A stretch of 64,000 nt of DNA, taken from the NCBI RefSeq assembly GCF_018139625.1, contig NZ_JAGSOH010000007.1, positions 1-64,000 on the forward strand, in the 5' to 3' direction. Shown here piece by piece: positions 42,719 to 56,029 of this stretch. Under the pieces are notes generated by a model. The model was given only the letters and a program-made list of their open reading frames with translations. It ran no database searches and was not told the DNA's origin. A program made the translations under genes and the position numbers. Every line of letters begins with the position of its first letter. The first letter of the stretch is position 1. The stretch comes from Actinospica acidithermotolerans. Lineage in GTDB: Bacteria; Actinomycetota; Actinomycetes; Streptomycetales; Catenulisporaceae.

Positions 42719-44443
42719 CTACTCCCCCGTGCCATATCCCCGTCCGTGGGCGCGGCGCCAGGCTTCGTAGGCGTCCACGGCGCTGGGCAGGGTCGGGAAC
42801 ATCAGGTCCCGGCCGACGGATTCGGTCAGGCCGTACGCGTCGAGTTGGGTGCGCAGGTCCTGCTTGACGCGGGCGAGGGCGAAGACGGTGCCGCGCCGCG
42901 TCAGCTCCTTGCGGAGCGCCTCGACGGCGTCGAGCGCGGTGATGTCGACCTCCACGTTGGCCTCGACGTTGAGGACGAACCAGCGCACGGGGGAATCCTG
43001 CCTAGACGCCGCGCCGAGTGCTCGGCGCTTGAAGTCCTGCGCGTTGGCGAAGAACAGCGGCGAGTCGTAGCGGTAGACCAGGAGCCCGGGAACGGTGCGT
43101 GCCTGCGGGTAGTCGTCGATGTCGTGCATGCCGGCCAGGCCAGGGACGAAGCCGAGGATCGCGTCGTGCGGCCGGGCGACCCGGCTCAGCAGTTCGGCGA
43201 CCGAGAGGCCCACCGCGATCAGGACCCCGTAGAGGATGTCGAGGGCCAGCACGCCGATGAGGCACGCCAAGGCGAGCAGCAGTTCCCGGACCCTGAAGGA
43301 CGCGAGGCGGCGCAGTCCGGCGATATCGATCAGGCGGGCGGCGGCGACCACCACGAGCGCCCCCAACAGGGCCGACGGGGTGTTCGCGAGGAGCGAGTGG
43401 CCGAACAGCAGCACGGCCACGACCGCCGCGCCCGCGGTCAGCGAGTACACCTGGCTGCGCGCGCCCGCCGAGGAGGCGATCGTGGTGCGGCTCGCGCTGC
43501 TGCTGACCGGGAAGCCGTGCAGCATCCCGGCTCCGAGGTTCACCGCGCCCAGCGCAAGCAGTTCCTGGTTGGGCTTCAGCCGCTCGGCCCCGCCCGGGCG
43601 CTCGAAGGCGCGGGCGGTGAGGATGACGTCCGTGTACCCGACGAGCAGCAGGCCCAGCGCCGGCAGCAGCAGGCGCTGGAGGCCGGCGAGGTCCGGGAGC
43701 GACGGCCTGGGCAGTCCGGCCGGGATCTCGCCGATGACCGCCACACCGTGCGACTTCAGGTCGAACGCCGCGACGGCGGCCGTGGACAGGATGACCGCGA
43801 GCAGCGGGCCGGGTGCGCTCGGAACGAAGCGGGCCATGAGGACGAGGAAGAGGATCGTGATCGCCCCGACGGCGACCGTGGGGAGGTTCACCTCGTCGGC
43901 ATGGCTCGCGAAGGACCTCAGCTGGGCGGCGAACCCGGCGCCCGTCGACGGGACTCCGGTGAGCTTCGGCAACTGGTCCACCATCATGATCAGGGCCACT
44001 CCGGCCAGGTAGCCGATCAGGACCGGACGCGAGAGCAGATCCGCCAGGAAGCCGAGCCGTGCCAGCCAGGCCGCGAGGCACAGCAGCCCCACCACGATCG
44101 CGAGTGCGGCGGCGAGGTCGGCGTAGCGTCCGGCGTCTCCGCCGGCGAGCGGGCCGATCACCGTGGCGGTCATCAGCGCCGTCGTCGACTCCGGGCCCAT
44201 CGAGAGCAGGCGCGATGAGCCGAGGAGGGCGTACCCGCCGAGCGCCGGGAGGATCGCCCACAGCCCGGCGACCGGCGGCAGGCCGGCGACCGTCGCGTAG
44301 GCCATCACCTGCGGCACCAGGTACGCGGTCACGGTCACCCCCGCCAGGAGGTCTGCGCGCAGCCAGGCTCGCCGATACCCGGCCGCCAGCGCGGGCTCGG
44401 GCACGGCGGGAAGCGCCCGCCGCCACCATCGCTCGGCCCTCAT
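42719..44443 (-). CDS. SulP-family anion transporter with STAS domain
   Basis: 574 residues. Twelve or more membrane helices to about 420, opening with RADLLAGVTVTAYLVPQVMAYATVAGLPPVAGLW (the SulP signature) and PVLIGYLAGVALIMMVDQLPKL. The C-terminal STAS domain covers about 445-560 (VPGLLVYRYDSPLFFANAQDFKRR...VLNVEANVEVDITALDAVEALR). Family members move sulfate, bicarbonate or other anions. No carbonic anhydrase or sulfate genes are next to it, so the substrate is open. An inverted repeat stands 49-72 bases upstream. Confidence 0.92.
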   Translation of the reverse strand: MRAERWWRRALPAVPEPALAAGYRRAWLRADLLAGVTVTAYLVPQVMAYATVAGLPPVAGLWAILPALGGYALLGSSRLLSMGPESTTALMTATVIGPLAGGDAGRYADLAAALAIVVGLLCLAAWLARLGFLADLLSRPVLIGYLAGVALIMMVDQLPKLTGVPSTGAGFAAQLRSFASHADEVNLPTVAVGAITILFLVLMARFVPSAPGPLLAVILSTAAVAAFDLKSHGVAVIGEIPAGLPRPSLPDLAGLQRLLLPALGLLLVGYTDVILTARAFERPGGAERLKPNQELLALGAVNLGAGMLHGFPVSSSASRTTIASSAGARSQVYSLTAGAAVVAVLLFGHSLLANTPSALLGALVVVAAARLIDIAGLRRLASFRVRELLLALACLIGVLALDILYGVLIAVGLSVAELLSRVARPHDAILGFVPGLAGMHDIDDYPQARTVPGLLVYRYDSPLFFANAQDFKRRALGAASRQDSPVRWFVLNVEANVEVDITALDAVEALRKELTRRGTVFALARVKQDLRTQLDAYGLTESVGRDLMFPTLPSAVDAYEAWRRAHGRGYGTGE

Positions 44444-44491
44444 GGAACGCCCTCGGCACTCACCGCCGCCTCCGTTCCGGAAAGCAACCGG

Positions 44492-44515
44492 GTACAGCTG
44501 CGTGAATGGCTGTAC
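44492..44515. promoter_or_regulatory. Inverted repeat upstream of sulP
   Basis: GTACAGC-N10-GCTGTAC, a perfect 7 bp inverted repeat 49 bases before the sulP start. Its size and position suit an operator for a dimeric regulator. No matching site was noticed elsewhere in the window. Confidence 0.5.
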
Positions 44516-44671
44516 AGGGCACCATTCTGGCCGTGCCCCACGCGCCCCGCCCGCCGATTCGACGGGCGCGTCGCGCTCAGCCTTCCCGAACGACCGGTGG
44601 TCCGGTTCGGGACACCTGCGCGCCGGGCGCGGGCCTCGCGGCCGCGGTGCCGCGCTGAGCGGCCGGGATCC

Positions 44672-46609
<1,938 letters not shown>

Positions 46610-46647
46610 GGCCGTCCTCTCCTCCGGTACGGGCCTGCGGTCCGGTG

Positions 46648-46782
46648 TCAGTAGGGCAGCACGCGGCCGGACGGGGTGCGCAGGTCCAGCGGCTCGATGT
46701 CGCGCGGACGGCGCTTGCGGACGACCTGGACGCGGCGGCGGGCAGACCCGTTCGGGTCGCGGCGGACGGGCTCTGTCTGCAT
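46648..46782 (-). CDS. Small basic protein, 44 aa
   Basis: MQTEPVRRDPNGSARRRVQ start, about one third Arg/Lys, ends at TAG shortly before ftsH on the same strand. GGAGG lies eight bases before the ATG, which is the main support. No domain is recognised and it has no membrane segment. It may be a leader of ftsH or a small partner; it could also be non-coding. Confidence 0.5.
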   Translation of the reverse strand: MQTEPVRRDPNGSARRRVQVVRKRRPRDIEPLDLRTPSGRVLPY

Positions 46783-46898
46783 CGTGATCGCCTCCAGGTT
46801 CCGGCTACGTACCTGCAAGGCTGCCGCCGCGGGGGCGCTCCGGGCACGGCCGTGCGGCCCGCAACGCGCGGGTCCATGGTCCCGAAACGGACCCGCGG

Positions 46899-47636
46899 CT
46901 ACCCGCGTGCCGCGGTGAGCGCCGTGGTCTGGATCTCGCGGACGGCCTGTTCGAGTTCGTCCGCGGCCTCCTCCAGCCGCTCGCGCCAGACGGTGTCCGA
47001 GGCGGCGGCGCCCGTCAGCAGGAGGCTGGCGGCGAAGATCCGGTTGACGGCGTCCTGCGCCGCCCGGGCGATCGCCTCGTCGGAGCGCGCCACCCCCGGG
47101 TCCCAGGTGCGCGCGACGAGCTCGCCGGCGAGCCGGCCGTAGACGCGCAGCGGACGCAGGGCATGCTCCTCGACGCGGCCCGGGCGGCGCAGGTGGGTGG
47201 AGACCATGCCGACGAGCGCGCCGCTGCGGGCGGTCAACGGCGTGGAGACCACGGCCCGGAAGCCGAAGGCGGCCGCGACCGCGCGGTGCGGAGCGAAGTC
47301 CGCGTCCAGTTCGACGTCGGCGATCACGGTCTGCGCGCGCACCCTGGCGGCGCGACCGCACGCCGAATCGTCGTCGACCACCAGGGCGAAGTGCTCCAGG
47401 AACTCGGGCCCGAACCCGTCCTGCGCCGCGATCCACAAACCCCCGGAGACCGGATCGACCAACTGCACGTTGCCCAGGTCCGCGCCGGCCAGGTCGCGTG
47501 CACCGTCGAGGATCTGCCGAAGCACGTCCTCGAGGCCGCCGGCGGCGCGCCCGCTCTCCGGATAGTGCTTGGCCGGGGCGGGCGCGGCGGGGCCCCCGCC
47601 CGTCGCGAACGCCCTGTGCTCGCGGATGACCTCCAT
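46899..47636 (-). CDS. GAF-domain protein
   Basis: 245 residues. A GAF domain spans about 35-175 (LGNVQLVDPVSGGLWIAAQDGFGPEFLEHF, DFAPHRAVAAAFGFRAVVSTPLTARSGALVGMVSTHLRRP). The C-terminal part is a helical region (VWRERLEEAADELEQAVREIQ) that could dimerise. Similar GAF proteins sit next to stress-sigma genes in actinobacteria. Ligand unknown. ATG 47636 has GAGGTGG ahead. Divergent from the V-type ATPase operon. Confidence 0.85.
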   Translation of the reverse strand: MEVIREHRAFATGGGPAAPAPAKHYPESGRAAGGLEDVLRQILDGARDLAGADLGNVQLVDPVSGGLWIAAQDGFGPEFLEHFALVVDDDSACGRAARVRAQTVIADVELDADFAPHRAVAAAFGFRAVVSTPLTARSGALVGMVSTHLRRPGRVEEHALRPLRVYGRLAGELVARTWDPGVARSDEAIARAAQDAVNRIFAASLLLTGAAASDTVWRERLEEAADELEQAVREIQTTALTAARG

Positions 47637-47849
47637 CGCAACCACCTCGGCATTCCGGCGCATTCTCCCGCGTTCTCCTGGATTCTCCCGGATTAACCCC
47701 GGAGATGTACGCCTTTTTCCAAGACTAATCCCGGCCCGGGCCGCCGGGAAGCGGTTCGGCCGTGCCGCCGGGGGACCTTCGGCCCTAGAGCGCCGCGACG
47801 CCCGCGGCCGACGATGGGTGCGATGGCCGAGGACGGCGAGGAGGTCACG
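47637..47849. other. Divergent promoter region of GAF gene and V-type ATPase operon
   Basis: 213 bases. Three short direct repeats of TTCTCC (about 47660-47690) lie next to the GAF gene. An AT-richer patch around 47700-47725 may hold a promoter. No clear operator found. Confidence 0.35.
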
Positions 47850-48296
47850 GTGGCCGTGTTCCTGCACGCGGTGCTCGCGCGGTTCCGGCCGGTGGCGGTG
47901 CCTGGAGCGCCGACCGGCGCGGTGCCCGCGGACCGCGCGGCACAGCGCGCGGCCGAGCTCGAACCAGTCTTCGCCTCCCTGGACGGCGCGGTCGCGGAGG
48001 CGGCCGCGGTGCGCGCGCGGGCCGAGGCGCGGGCGGCGGCGATCCGCGCCGACGGGCTGCGCGAGGCCGAAGCCGTCATCCGGGCGGCCCGGGAACGTCA
48101 GGCCGCTGAGAGCGAGCAGGCCGTCCGGCGCGCTCGGCGCGATGCCGGCGAGTACTGCGATGCGCTTCTCGCCCGTTCGCGGCAACGAGCCGCGTCGATA
48201 CGCGAACAGGCCGAACCGCACGTGAACGCGTTCGCCGACGAGGTCGTGGACCGTGTCGTACGGGGGCTGACTCAGAACTCGGAGCCGCCGCGATGA
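47850..48296 (+). CDS. V/A-type ATPase peripheral-stalk-like coiled-coil subunit (G/H type)
   Basis: About 148 residues, almost all helical. A long Ala/Arg/Glu-rich heptad stretch (about 45-135, AVRARAEARAAAIRADGLREAEAVIRAARERQ) matches the peripheral stalk helices of A/V-ATPases (AhaH, NtpF/VatG). I chose the GTG at 47850 since GAGGAGG stands five bases upstream; ATGs at 47814 and 47823 are alternatives. First gene of the ATPase operon; its stop overlaps the next start as ATGA. Confidence 0.75.
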   Translation: MAVFLHAVLARFRPVAVPGAPTGAVPADRAAQRAAELEPVFASLDGAVAEAAAVRARAEARAAAIRADGLREAEAVIRAARERQAAESEQAVRRARRDAGEYCDALLARSRQRAASIREQAEPHVNAFADEVVDRVVRGLTQNSEPPR

Positions 48297-49223
48297 GCGC
48301 GGGGTGGGTCGCCGCGACGGTCCGGGCCAGAGCACTGCTCGAGCGCAGGATCGGATCCGCCGCGACCGGGAACCTGGCCGCGGCCCCGACGTTCCACGCG
48401 GCGACCGTCACTCTCGCCGGCACGGCCTACCGCCGCTTCCTGCCGGAGGAACCGAACGCGGCGCAGGCGGAGAGAGCGGTGGACGAGGCCGTTCTGTGGA
48501 ATCTCCGGGTACTGGCCGGCTGGCTTCCGCGCTCCGGCGCCGCGGCCGTGGGCGTGCTGGTGGCCGACTACGAGATCCGCAACATCGCCGACAGGCTGCG
48601 TGCCCTGGCGGGGGCGCCCGTCCCAGCGCCCTACCGGCTCGGCTCGCTTTCCACCGCGTGGCGGGAAGCGGCCGCGGCCGATTCGGTCGGCGGGCTCCGG
48701 CGCGCGCTCGGCGCCTCGGCTTGGGGCGATCCCGGGGTGGACGACGCCGCCGAGCTGGTCTGCGACCTTCGGCTCAGGGCGGCGCAACGCCTCGCCGACC
48801 TGCACGAGGCCTGCCGCCCCTTGGGGGTGGCCGCCTGCGCTCTCGGCTACGCCCGGCAGCGATTCCTGATCGGCCGCCGACTCGCCCCGAAGTCCCGCAA
48901 GCGGGCCCGCACGCTCCTCGGCGAGCGCGCGGCCGGCGCCGAGAGCTGGCAGGAGTTCGCCGCGCACGTGCCGAAGGCGACCGCCGGATGGGTCTTGGAA
49001 GGGATCGAAGAACCCCGGCAGCTGTGGCGCGCCGAGGAGCGGTGGTGGTCGCGCGCGGAGCAGGACGCCGGGGCACTGGCCCGCGCGTCCCGGTTCGACC
49101 TGGCCTGTCCGCTGGGGTGCGCGCTGCTGCTCCTCGTGGACGCCCGGGCGGTGCGCGGTGCCGTGAACCGCGCCGCGCGCGGCGCCGACGGGGGCGGCGG
49201 GCAGCAGCCGACGGGAGACGACC

Positions 49224-49237
<14 letters not shown>
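48293..49237 (+). CDS. V/A-type ATPase subunit C (d/AC39 type)
   Basis: 314 residues, helical. The position in the operon, the repeated helix bundles (VRARALLERRIGSAATGNLA, ADYEIRNIADRLRALAGAP) and the motif DYEIRNIADRL, close to the EIRNL(K/R) of archaeal AhaC, identify the funnel-shaped subunit that joins the rotor shaft to the membrane ring. Sequence is more divergent than A and B. Overlaps the I subunit start by 14 bases. Confidence 0.75.
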
Positions 49238-50959
<1,722 letters not shown>

Positions 50960-50963
50960 CGGC

Positions 50964-51191
50964 ATGTCCCGGCACGGAGTCGTGGTGGCGCTCGGCGAGG
51001 AGGAACGCGTCCAGGGCTTCGCTCTGGCGGGTGTGCGCGTCGTGCCCGCGCAGGACGGCACCTCAGTGCTCGAAGCGTGGCGGGAGCTGGCGCCGGACGC
51101 GGTGGTGGTGATCCTGACCCGGAAAGCCGCGCAGGCGCTCGGTACGCGCGTGCGGGATTCGGCCGCACTGACGGTGGTGTTGCCGCGATGA
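50964..51191 (+). CDS. V/A-type ATPase subunit F
   Basis: 75 residues. Small alpha/beta protein (VVVALGEEERVQGFALAGVRV...DAVVVILTRKAAQAL) with the AhaF/NtpG pattern of a flavodoxin-like half fold, bound to the central shaft. Shorter than typical (about 100), lacking the C-terminal helix. Lies four bases after the K stop; stop overlaps the E start as ATGA. Confidence 0.78.
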   Translation: MSRHGVVVALGEEERVQGFALAGVRVVPAQDGTSVLEAWRELAPDAVVVILTRKAAQALGTRVRDSAALTVVLPR

Positions 51192-51715
51192 GCGCGAACC
51201 TGCGGACTCCGGACACGCAGACGCTGGATCCGGTGCGCGACCGGGCTCTGCTTCGTGCGAGGTCGGATGCCGAGTCCGTGATCGCCGCCGCGCGTGCCGA
51301 GGCGGCCGCCGCCGTCGAATCCGCCCATGCACACGCGACGGCCATCCTCGACCAGGCCCGGGCGGACGGCGAAGCACGCGGCGCGCTGGAGACCGCCCGG
51401 ATGCGCTCCGATGCCCGGCGGCACGCGCGGTCGCTCGAATTGGAAGCGGAGAACGACGTGTACGGCGCGGTTCGCGCGCGGGTGGCGAGCGGAATCAAGG
51501 GTCTGCGGCGCCGGCCGGACTACCCGCGACTGCTCGACGCGCTCGGCGCGCGGGCCCTCGAACTGCTCGGTCCGCAGGCGGAGATCAGGCAGGATCCGAG
51601 CGGCGGGATCGTCGCGACGGTGCCGGGCCGACGCGTCGATCTGAGCCTGCCGACGGTCGCCGAACGCGCGATCGAAGGACTCGGCGAGGAGGTCTGGGCC
51701 CTGTGGACGAGGTGA
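51188..51715 (+). CDS. V/A-type ATPase subunit E (peripheral stalk)
   Basis: 175 residues. N-terminal coiled coil (about 20-90, ARSDAESVIAAARAEAAAAVESAHAHATAILDQARADG) and a globular C-terminal domain (about 95-170), the AhaE/NtpE plan. Pairs with the G/H-type stalk helix encoded first in the operon. Its end overlaps subunit A by 13 bases. Confidence 0.82.
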   Translation: MSANLRTPDTQTLDPVRDRALLRARSDAESVIAAARAEAAAAVESAHAHATAILDQARADGEARGALETARMRSDARRHARSLELEAENDVYGAVRARVASGIKGLRRRPDYPRLLDALGARALELLGPQAEIRQDPSGGIVATVPGRRVDLSLPTVAERAIEGLGEEVWALWTR

Positions 51716-53457
51716 CCGGCGCGGTGCGGCGGGTGGCCGGGCCCCTCGTCGAGCTCGACGGGCTTCCCGGCGCGGCCATGGCGGAACTGGTGCTGCTCGG
51801 CGCGGCGGAGATCCCCGGCGAGGTGGTCTCGATCCGCGGCGGCGTGCTGACCGTGCAAGCCTACGAATACACCGGGGGACTCGCCCCCGGCGATCCCGCG
51901 CGCTCCCAGGGCCGTCCGCTGTCCGCCGCGCTCGGGCCAGGACTGCTCGGCGGCGTGTTCGACGGGCTGCTGCGGCCGCTCGCGAACACCGGGATCTGGC
52001 TCGGCGCGCCGGCCGCAACACCGGGCCCGGCCGCGGCCGAGCGGGTCTGGCGGTTCACCCCGGCGGCCAAGCCGGGCGATCTCGTCGCGCCGGGCCACCG
52101 GCTCGGCTCGGTGGCGGCGGCCCGCGCCGTCGAGCACCGGATCCTGGTGCCGCCCGGCCCCGATCCGGGCGTGACCCGGCGGGTGGACAGGATCGCGCCC
52201 GCCGGCGAGTACCCCGCCGACGCGGTCGTCGCCGAGGTCGGCGGCGTTCCCGTCGCCGTCACCGAGCACTGGCCGGTCCGGCGCCCGCGGCCGGTCGCCC
52301 GGCGGGTCGACGCGAACGCGCTGCTGCACACCGGTCAGCGGGCGCTCGACCTGCTGTTCCCGATCGCGAAGGGCGGCACGGCCGCGGTGCCAGGCGGCTT
52401 CGGCACCGGGAAGACGGTGCTGCTCCAGCAGATCGCCAAGTGGTGCGACGCCGACGTCATCGTCTACGTCGGCTGCGGCGAGCGCGGCAACGAGATGGCC
52501 GAGGTCGTCGACGAGCTCTCCCGGCTCGAGGACCCGCGCACCGGGGGCCGGCTCGCCGAGCGCACCGTGGTGATCGCCAACACGTCGAACATGCCGATGA
52601 TGGCCCGGGAGGCAAGCGTCTACACGGGCGTCTGCGTGGCCGAGTACTTCCGCGACATGGGCCACGACGTCGTGGTCATCGCGGATTCGACCTCCCGCTG
52701 GGCCGAGGCGCTGCGCGAGTTCGCGTCCCGGTCGGGCGCGCTCCCGGCCGAGGAGGGGTTCCCGGCGAACCTGGCCTCCGCGCTCGCCGCGTTCTACGAG
52801 CGGGCCGGGGCGGTGCAGACCCTCGGCGGAGAGCGCGGCTCGGTCACCGTGATCGGCGCGGTCTCCCCGCCCGGCGGCGACCTGGCCGAGCCGGTGACCG
52901 TGCACACCGAGCGCGTCGTGCGGGCGCGCTGGACGCTCGACCGCGACCTCGCCTACGCGCGGCACTACCCGGCCGTCTCCTGGGCCGAGTCGTTCTCCCG
53001 GGACGCCGCCGCGCTGGCCGAGGACGCCGCCGCGCCCGGCGGAGAAGATCTCAGCTCCCTGCGGAACCGGCTGGCGCGCATCCTGTCCCGGGCGGACCGG
53101 CTCGTCGACCTCGTCGACCTGGTCGGCATCGCCGCGCTGCCGCCCGCCGAGCGGATGGACGTGCTCGCCGGGCGGCTCGTGCGCGAGGGCGTCCTGCAGC
53201 AGAGCGCCCTGTCCGAGGCCGACGCGCACAGCCCGGCCGCGAAGACGGCCGCCCTGGTCGAGGCGGTCCTCGACGTCATCGACGCCTGCGACAGGGCGGC
53301 GCAGACCGCCGGACCCGCCGCCGTCGAGGGCGTCGACTTCGGCCCGCTGCTGCGCGCCCGCGACGAGGCCGGCCCCGAGAACCTCGACGCGGTATTCGCC
53401 CGGCGCGACCGCGTCCTCGGCGCGCTCGCCGATCTGGCCGGGGAGGCGGCGCGATGA
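51703..53457 (+). CDS. V/A-type ATPase catalytic subunit A
   Basis: 584 residues. Beta-barrel opening [27 protein letters not shown], the non-homologous bulge region typical of A subunits (about 110-190), P-loop [17 protein letters not shown] (about 228-240), [13 protein letters not shown] with the catalytic glutamate, and [16 protein letters not shown]. Hydrolyses or makes ATP in the A3B3 head. The family P-loop is normally GPFGSGKT; Gly for Pro is a small change. GTG start; stop overlaps B as ATGA. Confidence 0.95.
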   Translation: MDEVTGAVRRVAGPLVELDGLPGAAMAELVLLGAAEIPGEVVSIRGGVLTVQAYEYTGGLAPGDPARSQGRPLSAALGPGLLGGVFDGLLRPLANTGIWLGAPAATPGPAAAERVWRFTPAAKPGDLVAPGHRLGSVAAARAVEHRILVPPGPDPGVTRRVDRIAPAGEYPADAVVAEVGGVPVAVTEHWPVRRPRPVARRVDANALLHTGQRALDLLFPIAKGGTAAVPGGFGTGKTVLLQQIAKWCDADVIVYVGCGERGNEMAEVVDELSRLEDPRTGGRLAERTVVIANTSNMPMMAREASVYTGVCVAEYFRDMGHDVVVIADSTSRWAEALREFASRSGALPAEEGFPANLASALAAFYERAGAVQTLGGERGSVTVIGAVSPPGGDLAEPVTVHTERVVRARWTLDRDLAYARHYPAVSWAESFSRDAAALAEDAAAPGGEDLSSLRNRLARILSRADRLVDLVDLVGIAALPPAERMDVLAGRLVREGVLQQSALSEADAHSPAAKTAALVEAVLDVIDACDRAAQTAGPAAVEGVDFGPLLRARDEAGPENLDAVFARRDRVLGALADLAGEAAR

Positions 53458-54842
53458 CGACGGGCACGCAGTGGCCGGATGCCGAGTTCACCTCGGTGGC
53501 TTCGCTGCGCGGTCCGCTGATGGCCGTGACCGGCGTGCGGGGCGTCGGATTCGACGAGTACGTGCGCATCACCGAGGACGGTTCCGGGACGCGGCGGTAC
53601 GGAACGGTCGTGGAAGTGGACGGCGACACGGCCGTCGTCCAGGTGCTCGAGGGCACGTCGGGTCTCAGCCAGGCGGCCCGCGTGGCGTTCGCCGGGGCGC
53701 CGCTGCGCATCCCGGTCGGCCCCGGCTGGCTGGGCCGGATCTGCGACGGGCGCGGCGGGCCGACGGACGGCGGGCCGCCGGTCTTCGGCGCGCGCACCGC
53801 GCCGGTCAACGGATTCCCGATGAACCCGACCCGGCGCGAGCCGCCGGCGGAGCCGGTGCTGACCGGCGTGCGCTGCATCGACTCGCTCGCCACCCTCGTG
53901 CGCGGCCAGAAGCTGCCGGTCTTCTCCGTGCCCGGCCTGCCGCACCTCGAGCTCGCCACCCAGATCGCCGCGCAGGCGACCGCGGGCGACGAGGCCTTCT
54001 GCGTCGTGTTCGCCGGCATGGACCTCACGCACGCCGACGCCGCTTACGTGCGCGACGCCCTCGAGGAGCGGGCCGCCGCCGGAGAGCTGACCCTGCTGGT
54101 CAACACCTCCGACGCGCCCGTGCTCGAACGCATCCTGACACCGCGGATCGCGCTCACCGTCGCCGAGGACCTCGCCTTCGCCGAGGGGCGGCACGTGCTG
54201 GTCGTGCTGGTGGACATGACGAGCTACGCCGAGGCGCTGCGCGAGGTGTCGGCAGCCCGGGACGAGATCCCGGCCCGCCGGGCGTATCCCGGCTACCTCT
54301 ACAGCGATCTCGCGTCGCTCTACGAGCGCTGCGGGCGGATCCGCGGCGCGCCGGGATCGGTGACGATCCTGCCGGTGCTGACGATGCCGGGCGGCGACAT
54401 CACCCACCCCGTGCCCGATCTGACCGGATACATCACCGAGGGCCAGATCGTCCTGTCGCCGGAGGTCGCCGCCCGCGGCGTCTACCCGCCGATCGACCCG
54501 CTCTCCTCGCTCTCCCGGCTGATGCGGCACGGCGCCGGGCCGGGACGCACCGCGCCCGAGCACCTTCCGCTCGCCGCCCAGCTCCTCGCGGCGCTGGCCA
54601 GGGCCCGCCAGGTGCGCGACCTCGCCGACCTCGTCGGCGCCGACGCGCTCGGCCCGACGGACCGCCACTACCTCGACTTCCAGGACGAGTTCGAGCACCG
54701 CCTCGTCGACCAGGGCCGCACCGAACGATGCCCGCTCGCGCAGGCCCTGGAGCGATGCCGCCAGGTCGCGCTGACTCTGCCGCGCTCGGAACTGACGATG
54801 CTGCCCGAGTCCCTCCTCGACGCCGGGGCGGCGGAGCCATGA
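53454..54842 (+). CDS. V/A-type ATPase regulatory subunit B
   Basis: 462 residues. Typical non-catalytic B subunit: GTSGLSQAARVAFAG, RPP-like stretch FPMNPTRREPPAEPVLTGVRCIDSLATLVRGQKLPVFSVPGLPH (no functional P-loop), VVFAGMDLTHADAAYV, TYAEALREVSAARDEIPARRAYPGYLYSDLASLYERCGRI and the DITHPVPDLTGYITEGQI motif. Alternates with A in the hexamer. Overlaps A and D by four bases each. Confidence 0.95.
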   Translation: MTTGTQWPDAEFTSVASLRGPLMAVTGVRGVGFDEYVRITEDGSGTRRYGTVVEVDGDTAVVQVLEGTSGLSQAARVAFAGAPLRIPVGPGWLGRICDGRGGPTDGGPPVFGARTAPVNGFPMNPTRREPPAEPVLTGVRCIDSLATLVRGQKLPVFSVPGLPHLELATQIAAQATAGDEAFCVVFAGMDLTHADAAYVRDALEERAAAGELTLLVNTSDAPVLERILTPRIALTVAEDLAFAEGRHVLVVLVDMTSYAEALREVSAARDEIPARRAYPGYLYSDLASLYERCGRIRGAPGSVTILPVLTMPGGDITHPVPDLTGYITEGQIVLSPEVAARGVYPPIDPLSSLSRLMRHGAGPGRTAPEHLPLAAQLLAALARARQVRDLADLVGADALGPTDRHYLDFQDEFEHRLVDQGRTERCPLAQALERCRQVALTLPRSELTMLPESLLDAGAAEP

Positions 54843-55516
54843 CGAAGATCCGCGTACCGCCGGGCCGGGCCGGCCGGCTCCGCCTGCGCCGCAGGCTCGA
54901 CGCCGCGCAGCGCGGCGCGGACCTGCTGGAGCGCAAGCTCCATGCCCTCCTGGAGGAGCAGCGCGCCCGGCACCGCGCTGCCGAGGCGAGCACCCGCGCC
55001 TGGATCGAAGCCGCACGCGAAGCGGACAGGTGGCTCGACCGCGCGCTCGCCGCCGAGGGACGCGGCGGGCTCCACCGCTGCGCGCCGACGGACGCCGCGC
55101 ACACCACCGTCCGCGAGACGGTGTCCATGGGTGTGCGTATGCCCGGCGATGCCGAGTACGAGCCGCCGCCGCCGGACGCGCTCGGCGCGCCCGATCCGGA
55201 GACCGCGGCACTCGCATGCGCGCGCAGCGCCTACCTCGACGCCGCCCGCGCGGCGGTGGCGGCCGCCGCGGACCAGGCGGCGGTGCGCATCGTGGACGAC
55301 GCGGTCACCGCGACGCGCCGCCAGGTCCGAACCCTCCAGCGGCACTGGATCCCCGCGCTGCGCGAGAGCCTCGCCCTGCTCGAGCTGAGCCTCGAGCAGG
55401 CCGACTTCGAGGACGGCCTGCGGCGCCGGCACCTCGGCGCGGACACGGGACGAAGGACCCGGGTGGACGCGCCCGATCGGCGCGAGAATGCGAACAGTCA
55501 AGGCAATCGGTTGTAA
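54839..55516 (+). CDS. V/A-type ATPase subunit D (central shaft)
   Basis: 225 residues. Long antiparallel coiled coil: N-helix from MTKIRVPPGRAGRLRLRRRLDAAQRGADLLERKLHALLEEQ (compare the P-T-R-x-x-L-x-x-L-K opening of AhaD), C-helix about 150-200 ending in EQADFEDGLRRRHL. It is the rotating shaft equivalent to gamma. Ends with a hydrophilic tail. Last core subunit. Confidence 0.88.
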   Translation: MTKIRVPPGRAGRLRLRRRLDAAQRGADLLERKLHALLEEQRARHRAAEASTRAWIEAAREADRWLDRALAAEGRGGLHRCAPTDAAHTTVRETVSMGVRMPGDAEYEPPPPDALGAPDPETAALACARSAYLDAARAAVAAAADQAAVRIVDDAVTATRRQVRTLQRHWIPALRESLALLELSLEQADFEDGLRRRHLGADTGRRTRVDAPDRRENANSQGNRL

Positions 55517-55535
55517 TCGGAGCAAGGAGAATGCC

Positions 55536-55712
55536 ATGAACGGGACGCCGGCGGACTCCGGCAAGGCCGGACGGGAAGCCAAGAACGACGTCGTGAGCCG
55601 CGCCGGGCGGGCGAGCGACGCGGCGGAGCGCCGCTACGAGGCCCTGCTGCGCTACATGCGCGGGCTCTACAGCCGGAGCTCGAAGGAGAGCACGCGCCGG
55701 AAGGACACATGA
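55536..55712 (+). CDS. Small protein after V-type ATPase genes, 58 aa
   Basis: MNGTPADSGKAGREAKNDVV start, rich in Arg, Ser and Ala, with a helix in AAERRYEALLRYMRGLYSR. AAGGAG lies nine bases before the ATG. No family is recognised. It follows subunit D by 19 bases on the same strand and is likely cotranscribed; an accessory role is a guess. Confidence 0.55.
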   Translation: MNGTPADSGKAGREAKNDVVSRAGRASDAAERRYEALLRYMRGLYSRSSKESTRRKDT

Positions 55713-55792
55713 CCTTCGACCCTGGCCGGACCCTCAGGGCGGTGATTGCATGAGGGTGATGGAAGGACGCTGAGACGAGACGGGAGACGACG

Positions 55793-55996
55793 GTGAAGGC
55801 GAAGGTCGGAGACAGGCTGGTGATCATGTCCCAGCACCTCGACGAGCGGGTGAGCGAGGGCGAGATCCTCGAGGTGCGCGGCGCGGACGGGGAGCCGCCG
55901 TTCCTGGTGCGCTGGGAGGAGAACGGCCACGAGGCGCTCGTCTTCCCCGGCCCGGACGCGCACGTCGTGCCCTATGAGCACCCCGCGCCCGCCTGA
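55793..55996 (+). CDS. DUF1918 family protein
   Basis: 67 residues. KAKVGDRLVIMSQHLDERVSEGEILEVRGADGEPPFLVRWEENGHEALVFPGPDAHV matches DUF1918, a small SH3-like beta barrel of unknown function common in actinobacteria, usually with the ending GPDAxV. GTG start with GGGAGA upstream. In the accessory part of the ATPase locus. Confidence 0.88.
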   Translation: MKAKVGDRLVIMSQHLDERVSEGEILEVRGADGEPPFLVRWEENGHEALVFPGPDAHVVPYEHPAPA

Positions 55997-56029
55997 GCGG
56001 CGGCGCGGCGAAGCCGGGAGATGAGGATC

